Source: Treponema sp.
Lineage (GTDB): Bacteria; Spirochaetota; Spirochaetia; Treponematales; Treponemataceae
Reading direction: 5' to 3'
Length of the DNA: 9,503 nucleotides
Assembly: GCA_017390125.1 (NCBI GenBank)
Contig: JAFPCT010000181.1
Span: 1-9,503 of the forward strand
Made by a program: the position numbers and the translations under genes. Positions 7,548-9,503 of this stretch are shown piece after piece (position 1 is the stretch's first letter; each line of letters begins with the position of its first letter). Below the pieces are notes generated by a model, which saw nothing but the letters and a program-made list of their open reading frames with translations, was not told the origin of the DNA and made no database searches.

Positions 7548-8036
7548 ATGGAAAAATTTGTATTGAGCGTTCTTGTAGAAAACCACGCCGGAGTTTTGAG
7601 CCGTGTTTCAGGACTTTTCAGCCGCCGCGGATATAATATTGATTCTCTTACCGTGTGTGAGACAGGAAATCCTGGACAGTCACGCATGACAATCGTCGTA
7701 AACGGAGATTCGTACATTCTCGAGCAGATTGAAAAACAGCTTTCGAAGCTTGTTGAAGTTATTTCCATCAAGCACCTTGCAAAGGAATCTACAACTCAGC
7801 GAGAGATGGCTTTGATAAAGGTAAAGGCAGAAGGTACTCAGCGTTCTGTGATTATTGAAACCTGTGAAATCTTCCGTGCCCACATCGTAGACGTAGGCAT
7901 CAAGTCTGTTATCGTAGAAGCAACCGGAAGTGAGGAAAAAATCGAAAGCCTTATCCGCCTTCTCGAACCATACGGAATCCTTGAATACGTAAAAACCGGC
8001 CTGACAGCCATGGACCGTGGCGAAGGGGTAATGTAG
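7548..8036 (+). CDS. ilvN: Acetolactate synthase small (regulatory) subunit
   Basis: The 162-residue protein matches the usual length of IlvN/IlvH, the regulatory subunit that activates the catalytic acetolactate synthase subunit (IlvB/IlvI) and gives it valine feedback inhibition at the first common step of branched-chain amino acid synthesis. The N-terminal ACT domain (about 1-75) starts KFVLSVLVENHAGVLSRVSG and continues FSRRGYNIDSLTV. It is followed by SRMTIVV and a C-terminal domain (about 80-160) with REMALIKVKA and LLEPYGILEYVKTG, all typical of the family. The start is ATG 7548, set by the GAGG site. It is the last gene of the run. The catalytic subunit is not in the window, so it must lie elsewhere if the pathway is complete. 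The TAG stop (8034-8036) comes just before the repeat element. The alternative symbol ilvH applies equally. Confidence 0.96.
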   Translation: MEKFVLSVLVENHAGVLSRVSGLFSRRGYNIDSLTVCETGNPGQSRMTIVVNGDSYILEQIEKQLSKLVEVISIKHLAKESTTQREMALIKVKAEGTQRSVIIETCEIFRAHIVDVGIKSVIVEATGSEEKIESLIRLLEPYGILEYVKTGLTAMDRGEGVM

Positions 8037-8037
8037 T

Positions 8038-8065
8038 TTGAAACTGACGCGATAGGTAGTATAGT
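8038..8065 (+). promoter_or_regulatory. Candidate promoter overlapping the start of repeat copy 1
   Basis: TTGAAA (8038-8043; 5 of 6) and TATAGT (8060-8065; 5 of 6) are 16 bases apart, directly after the ilvN stop. The -10 part lies in the repeat core and recurs at 8155-8160, but copy 2 has no comparable -35. Transcription would cross the repeat region and run antisense to the gene at 8178-8615. Confidence 0.3.
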
Positions 8066-8090
8066 AATACTTTCAGAAACGGTTACCTCC
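8041..8090. repeat. 50-base direct repeat, copy 1
   Basis: This copy matches 8136-8185 at 49 of 50 positions (8048 C against 8143 T), an offset of 95 bases. The core includes GCGATAGGTAGTATAG and ends GAAACGGTTACCTCC. Internal pairing is possible: AGGTA (8054-8058) with TACCT (8084-8088), and AGTAT with ATACT (8058-8062 and 8067-8071) as an alternative. Outside, TGACG (8045-8049) can pair with CGTCA (8090-8094). I do not recognise a named family. It may be a dispersed palindromic (REP-like) element. Confidence 0.9.
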
Positions 8091-8116
8091 GTCACGCAAT
8101 TTGCCAAATCAACATT

Positions 8117-8142
8117 TCAGTTTTTGCCTGTGCAAAAACTGA
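8117..8142. repeat. Perfect 11-bp hairpin between the two repeat copies
   Basis: TCAGTTTTTGC (8117-8127) and GCAAAAACTGA (8132-8142) are exact inverted copies around the loop CTGT. The T run is in the 5' arm and the A run in the 3' arm on both strands, and no T tract follows, so it is not a standard intrinsic terminator. Its 3' arm overlaps the first bases of repeat copy 2. Confidence 0.85.
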
Positions 8143-8185
8143 TGCGATAGGTAGTATAGTAATACTTTCAGAAACGGTTACCTCC
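8136..8185. repeat. 50-base direct repeat, copy 2, with matching terminal arms
   Basis: This is the second copy of the 8041-8090 sequence. Here the outer arms are TGCGATAGG (8143-8151) and its exact inverse CCTATCGCA (8184-8192). A longer pairing of TGCGATA plus GGTA with TACC plus TATCGCA is possible if three bases (TCC) bulge. The right part overlaps the 3' end of the minus-strand gene and carries its stop codon (8178-8180). Confidence 0.9.
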
Positions 8186-8615
8186 TATCGCATAACCACC
8201 GTTTTTCATAAAATTCTGTAACAAAACCTTCCTGTCTCATTTTGCAGATCATAAAGCTTTTTGGTTTTTCAAAAAAATCCTGGACATAGTTTTTTTCTGT
8301 CGCTTCATTTAAAGTTCCCAGTAGGACTGACCCTTCAAAAGTGCTTCCGTCGTTTAACGTGACTGTAACCGGGCAGACAATCTGCATTCCGGAACCGGAC
8401 TTTGACGTTTTTATTGCAGAAAGGGTTATTCCGGCTATACTGGACTTTGCTTCTTCCGGAGTTTTTACATTCAGCCCGGTAAGCCTTGCATACATCGGAT
8501 AAAAGGGAAAGGCTATGGAATCGCCGTTCTCTTCGTTTATCTGTCGCAGAAAATGTTTCTGGGCTTTTATCAGGAGCCGCTCTGTTTCCGGGTGAAATTT
8601 TAAAACTAAGTCCAT
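8178..8615 (-). CDS. Unknown conserved-looking small protein
   Basis: This 145-residue soluble protein has no signal peptide or membrane segment. It begins MDLVLKFHPETERLLIKAQK, has a short FPFYPMYARL motif near residue 40, a middle that reads like beta strands (QIVCPVTVTLNDGSTFEGSV), and a basic end. I do not recognise the family. The frame can be extended to a TTG at 8642, but the extra codons are A/T-only upstream DNA, so I prefer the ATG at 8615. That ATG has no normal Shine-Dalgarno site, only GGA touching it. A TATATT box (8627-8622 on the minus strand) would start RNA at or next to the ATG, so translation may be nearly leaderless. The last four residues (CDRR) and the stop are encoded by repeat copy 2. 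It diverges from the membrane protein gene at 8661, suggesting possible joint control. Reading as a gene rests on length and codon pattern. Confidence 0.68.
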   Translation of the reverse strand: MDLVLKFHPETERLLIKAQKHFLRQINEENGDSIAFPFYPMYARLTGLNVKTPEEAKSSIAGITLSAIKTSKSGSGMQIVCPVTVTLNDGSTFEGSVLLGTLNEATEKNYVQDFFEKPKSFMICKMRQEGFVTEFYEKRWLCDRR

Positions 8616-8621
8616 TCCAAA

Positions 8622-8648
8622 AATATAGTATTTTTTTTTCAAAGGGTG
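8622..8648. promoter_or_regulatory. Compact divergent promoter region
   Basis: The 45 bases between the two unknown genes hold overlapping -10 like boxes on opposite strands: TATAGT on + (8624-8629) and TATATT on minus (8627-8622). There is also a 9-base T run and AAAGGGTG (8641-8648), a loose Shine-Dalgarno match 12 bases before the ATG at 8661. Convincing -35 boxes are not seen on either strand. Confidence 0.3.
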
Positions 8649-8660
8649 TAGTATTCACTT

Positions 8661-9431
8661 ATGGTTTTTACAGAAAAGATTAAGACTTTGATTTCCAGGT
8701 TTTTCAAACTGGATAGAAAGCAGCAGATTGCTGTAGCTGCTATTGCAGTTTTTTTTATCCTTGATGTTGCTGTTTTTATTTTCTTGCGTTCAAAAGGATC
8801 CTGGTCTCAGGTTACGGTCTGCTTTGACGGAGCTGATTCTGCGCCGGAAAAAGTTATTGCTCTGAATTCTCTTGCTTCCGGGAAAAAACTTTCAAAGGGC
8901 TCTGCTTTCTACAAATTTACAGAAGGCCAGCAGGAAATGCTCAGGGCTTTTTACGAAAAAAATGGTTCTGTAGGAATAAATGTGCGGGTGGGACTTGCAA
9001 ACAGGTTTGGAAAAAGTTTTGAGAAAGCTCAGGAAGAGCAGAAAGTCTTTACCTACGGATTTCTTTATGCCGGTGACTTCAATAAAAAGGGAAAACTGAC
9101 TGCAGATGCAAAAAAAGTGCTTTCCGGCTGTGATCTGCGCAGTTTCATAAAAAATCAGAAGGGGCTTTCATTCTTTTCAACGGAACTTTCAATCGAAAAG
9201 AATCTTGCTTCTTCTTCGCTTCCTGTTGGAATCGTAGTTTCCACTGAATATCCTGTAAAAATCTATGATTTCATGGTTATGCCTGCAAAAATCGGCTATG
9301 ACCTTACTGGTGAAATTCCTTTTTACGGAATTCCTTCGAACGGAGGCAGTTTTCCGCCGGCTGGAAATTCATTTGATTTTTCCGGTCATCGTTTCACCAA
9401 ATGCTTGATTTTAATTTTTAAGTTTCGATAA
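8661..9431 (+). CDS. Unknown single-pass membrane protein with large exported domain
   Basis: This 256-residue protein has a basic N-terminus (EKIKTLISRFFKLDRKQQ), one hydrophobic helix at about 22-42 (AVAAIAVFFILDVAVFIF) and then RSKG. This is consistent with a signal-anchor protein whose residues 45-256 face the periplasm or outside. That part looks beta-rich and has no motif I recognise. An NRFGKSFEKAQEEQKVF stretch lies near 113-129 and an SVGINVRVGLA strand just before. The last residues, FTKCLILIFKFR, are unusually hydrophobic and basic compared with the preceding FPPAGNSFDFSG, so a frameshift or altered end is possible, though no clear continuation is seen in the other frames. The start is ATG 8661, with a weak ribosome site. 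It is followed at once by a terminator and is probably a single-gene transcript. Confidence 0.78.
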   Translation: MVFTEKIKTLISRFFKLDRKQQIAVAAIAVFFILDVAVFIFLRSKGSWSQVTVCFDGADSAPEKVIALNSLASGKKLSKGSAFYKFTEGQQEMLRAFYEKNGSVGINVRVGLANRFGKSFEKAQEEQKVFTYGFLYAGDFNKKGKLTADAKKVLSGCDLRSFIKNQKGLSFFSTELSIEKNLASSSLPVGIVVSTEYPVKIYDFMVMPAKIGYDLTGEIPFYGIPSNGGSFPPAGNSFDFSGHRFTKCLILIFKFR

Positions 9432-9442
9432 AACTTTCTGAT

Positions 9443-9480
9443 AATCCGTGTCTTTACCCAAAGCACGGATTTTATTTTGT
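9443..9480 (+). terminator. Intrinsic terminator after the membrane protein gene
   Basis: AATCCGTG (9443-9450) pairs exactly with CACGGATT (9464-9471). Past one bulged T, CTTT (9452-9455) pairs with AAAG (9460-9463), leaving the loop ACCC. The tract TTTATTTTGT follows on the + strand, starting with the final T of the stem. It begins 12 bases after the stop codon at 9429-9431. Confidence 0.88.
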
Positions 9481-9503
9481 AAGCAAAACTTTCGCATGAA
9501 TGT

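Noticed and set aside
8117..8142. Intrinsic terminator of the thrA-ilvN operon
   Set aside because: The T run is in the 5' arm and the A run in the 3' arm on both strands, the stem is GC-poor, and no T tract follows.
8041..8185. CRISPR array (two repeats with a 45-base spacer)
   Set aside because: Only two units; the 50-base repeat is at the extreme upper size, the spacer contains a perfect hairpin that overlaps copy 2, and no cas genes are in the window.
9496..9503. Start of a + strand gene at the right edge
   Set aside because: Only two codons remain and no purine-rich site lies upstream.

Overview
The window looks like chromosomal DNA from a spirochaete, most likely a gut or rumen type Treponema able to make its own amino acids. 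I infer this from gene content and style: moderate GC, poly-A/poly-T rich short intergenic gaps, a membrane-anchored SurA/PpiD-like protein, and a ThrA / DAHP synthase-prephenate dehydratase / IlvN series. Host-restricted treponemes generally lack such pathways. The genus is an inference from memory of protein families; no search was run.

Layout. Positions 1-90 may hold the extreme C-terminus of a + strand gene entering from the left. On the minus strand, a MATE-family efflux transporter (1575-2957) is followed 38 bases later by a membrane-anchored SurA/PpiD-like foldase (52-1536) that has no histidine, so it is probably a chaperone and not an active isomerase. Diverging from the transporter is a + strand run of three closely packed genes: thrA (aspartate kinase-homoserine dehydrogenase, 3069-5573), a fused DAHP synthase-prephenate dehydratase (5592-7535) and ilvN (acetolactate synthase small subunit, 7548-8036). 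Gaps are 18 and 12 bases and each gene has its own Shine-Dalgarno site, so they read as one operon.

How the genes fit together. All three enzymes sit at committed or branch steps, and all carry ACT-type ligand-sensing domains. ThrA has two between its kinase and dehydrogenase halves, the fusion has an ACT-like N-terminal domain plus a Phe-type C-terminal ACT domain, and IlvN is itself a regulatory ACT subunit. The operon therefore gathers the feedback-controlled steps of the aspartate, aromatic and branched-chain families. The ilvB catalytic partner is not in the window.

Downstream of ilvN is a compact non-coding element (8037-8192). It has two 50-base direct repeats differing at one position, a perfect 11-bp hairpin between them, and arms that can pair differently around each copy. 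The second copy runs into the 3' end of an unknown minus-strand gene (8178-8615) and supplies its stop codon. That gene diverges from an unknown single-pass membrane protein (8661-9431), which is followed by a clear intrinsic terminator (9443-9480). The repeat element and the two unknown genes are the least explained parts. No stretch over 300 bases lacks a gene.
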